Below are positions 63,485 through 64,000 of a stretch of 64,000 nucleotides of DNA, piece after piece. Under the pieces are notes generated by a model, which had not been told where the DNA came from, searched no databases, and saw nothing but the letters and a program-made list of their open reading frames with translations. This stretch comes from Thalassobius sp965218685 (GTDB lineage: Bacteria; Pseudomonadota; Alphaproteobacteria; Rhodobacterales; Rhodobacteraceae), in assembly GCF_965218685.1 (NCBI RefSeq), contig NZ_OZ244657.1, positions 1,178,001-1,242,000 of the forward strand, in the 5' to 3' direction. Position numbers and translations under genes: made by a program. Position 1 is the stretch's first letter; each line of letters starts with the position of its first letter.

Positions 63485-64000
63485 ATGAACAAGCCGATCA
63501 AACAGCACCTGATCGACCCCGAGATTTGCATCCGCTGCTACACCTGCGAGATGACTTGCCCGGTCGAAGCCATCGTTCATGACGACAATAACGTCGTCGT
63601 AGATGCAGAGAAATGTAATTACTGCATGGACTGTATTCCGGTTTGTCCCACCGGCTCTATCGACGAATGGCGCGTTGTGGCCCAGCCTTACTCGGTTGAG
63701 GAACAATGCGAATGGATAGAGCTGCCCGAGCAACAAGAAATCACCCAAAGCGAAGCTGCCGGCGGCATGGAAGCGCTGGACGAAAGCATGGCCGCCCTTT
63801 TGGCCGAGGCGCATGCGGGTGCTGGTGGCAAGGCGACCGCCCCCAAGTCCGCCGCCAAGCCCACTGTGAACATGTACAATCTGGCCAAGCCGATCGTCGC
63901 CACGGTTCAGGGTAACTATCGCTTGACCGAGGACGGATCGGACAGCGATATCCGCCACATCATTCTCAGCTTCGAAGACACATTCCCCGTTCTTGAAGGT
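63485..64000 (+). CDS. boxA: Benzoyl-CoA epoxidase reductase subunit BoxA, 3' truncated by window
   Basis: 172 codons visible. The N-terminus has two 4Fe-4S motifs, CIRCYTCEMTCPVEA and CNYCMDCIPVCPTGS. An acidic and Ala-rich linker (about 75 to 130) leads into the start of the FAD/NADPH ferredoxin-reductase part (TVQGNYRLTEDGSDSDIRH). BoxA transfers electrons from NADPH to BoxB. The start at 63485 has only a weak GGA upstream. The rest of the gene lies beyond the window. Confidence 0.95.
   Translation, partial: MNKPIKQHLIDPEICIRCYTCEMTCPVEAIVHDDNNVVVDAEKCNYCMDCIPVCPTGSIDEWRVVAQPYSVEEQCEWIELPEQQEITQSEAAGGMEALDESMAALLAEAHAGAGGKATAPKSAAKPTVNMYNLAKPIVATVQGNYRLTEDGSDSDIRHIILSFEDTFPVLEG

Overview
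The window is about 64 kb of GC-rich DNA, densely packed with genes in short operons (many ATGA or TGATG stop/start overlaps). It reads as chromosome of a marine alphaproteobacterium of the Rhodobacterales (Roseobacter group, Ruegeria/Phaeobacter-like). The support is gene content and architecture: a DUF2794 protein, a membrane-bound ferritin behind an Irr-type box, urease plus Urt transport, the aerobic box and paa aromatic pathways, orphan TRAP binding protein and AEC permeases. No rRNA, CRISPR array, prophage or insertion sequence was seen. One tRNA gene is present (anticodon CAT).

Layout. 1-1 kb: the 3' part of an NlpC/P60 cell-wall peptidase and a DUF2794 gene. 1-7.5 kb: a phenylacetate (paa) locus with paaX-paaZ on the minus strand and paaI-paaJ-paaK-tetR on the plus strand, and an ACCGAC-N2-GTCGGT palindrome between them. 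7.6-18.8 kb: cytochrome c', glutathione-dependent formaldehyde oxidation (adhI, fghA), a TetR gene divergent from mbfA, an AEC permease, sthA, a four-gene overlapping set ending in an ornithine-cyclodeaminase-like gene, an MFS permease and zapE. 19-29 kb: folC-accD, three conserved proteins of unknown role, a FadH-type dienoyl-CoA reductase, a second AEC permease, a LysR regulator and an acyl-CoA dehydrogenase. 29-35.8 kb: a three-gene set (transglutaminase; permuted ATP-grasp/alpha-E fusion; transglutaminase/DUF2126 fusion) that is probably a peptide-ligation system with no known product.

35.9-48.1 kb is a urea island: ureDA-orf-BC-EFG on the minus strand, divergent from urtAB-GNAT-CDE on the plus strand. 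The divergent region holds a candidate sigma-54 promoter and two hairpins. Urea is imported, hydrolysed to ammonia and probably controlled by nitrogen supply. Then come tRNA-Met, gabD-gabT with a divergent XRE-cupin regulator, and a signalling cluster (histidine kinase, single-domain receiver, Hpt protein, receiver with a degenerate GGDEF-like half).

55.7-64 kb is the aerobic benzoyl-CoA (box) locus: TRAP binding protein, benzoate-CoA ligase, alpha/beta hydrolase, DUF309 protein, boxC, boxB, a 54-residue Cys-rich protein, and boxA running off the window. Three promoter regions here share CTATAG-centred and TGCA-N6-TGCA elements, which suggests one regulon. Benzoate and phenylacetate catabolism both end at 3-oxoadipyl-CoA, so paaJ in this window could serve both. 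Starts were chosen by ribosome-binding site, overlap and family length, and many differ from the longest open frame.
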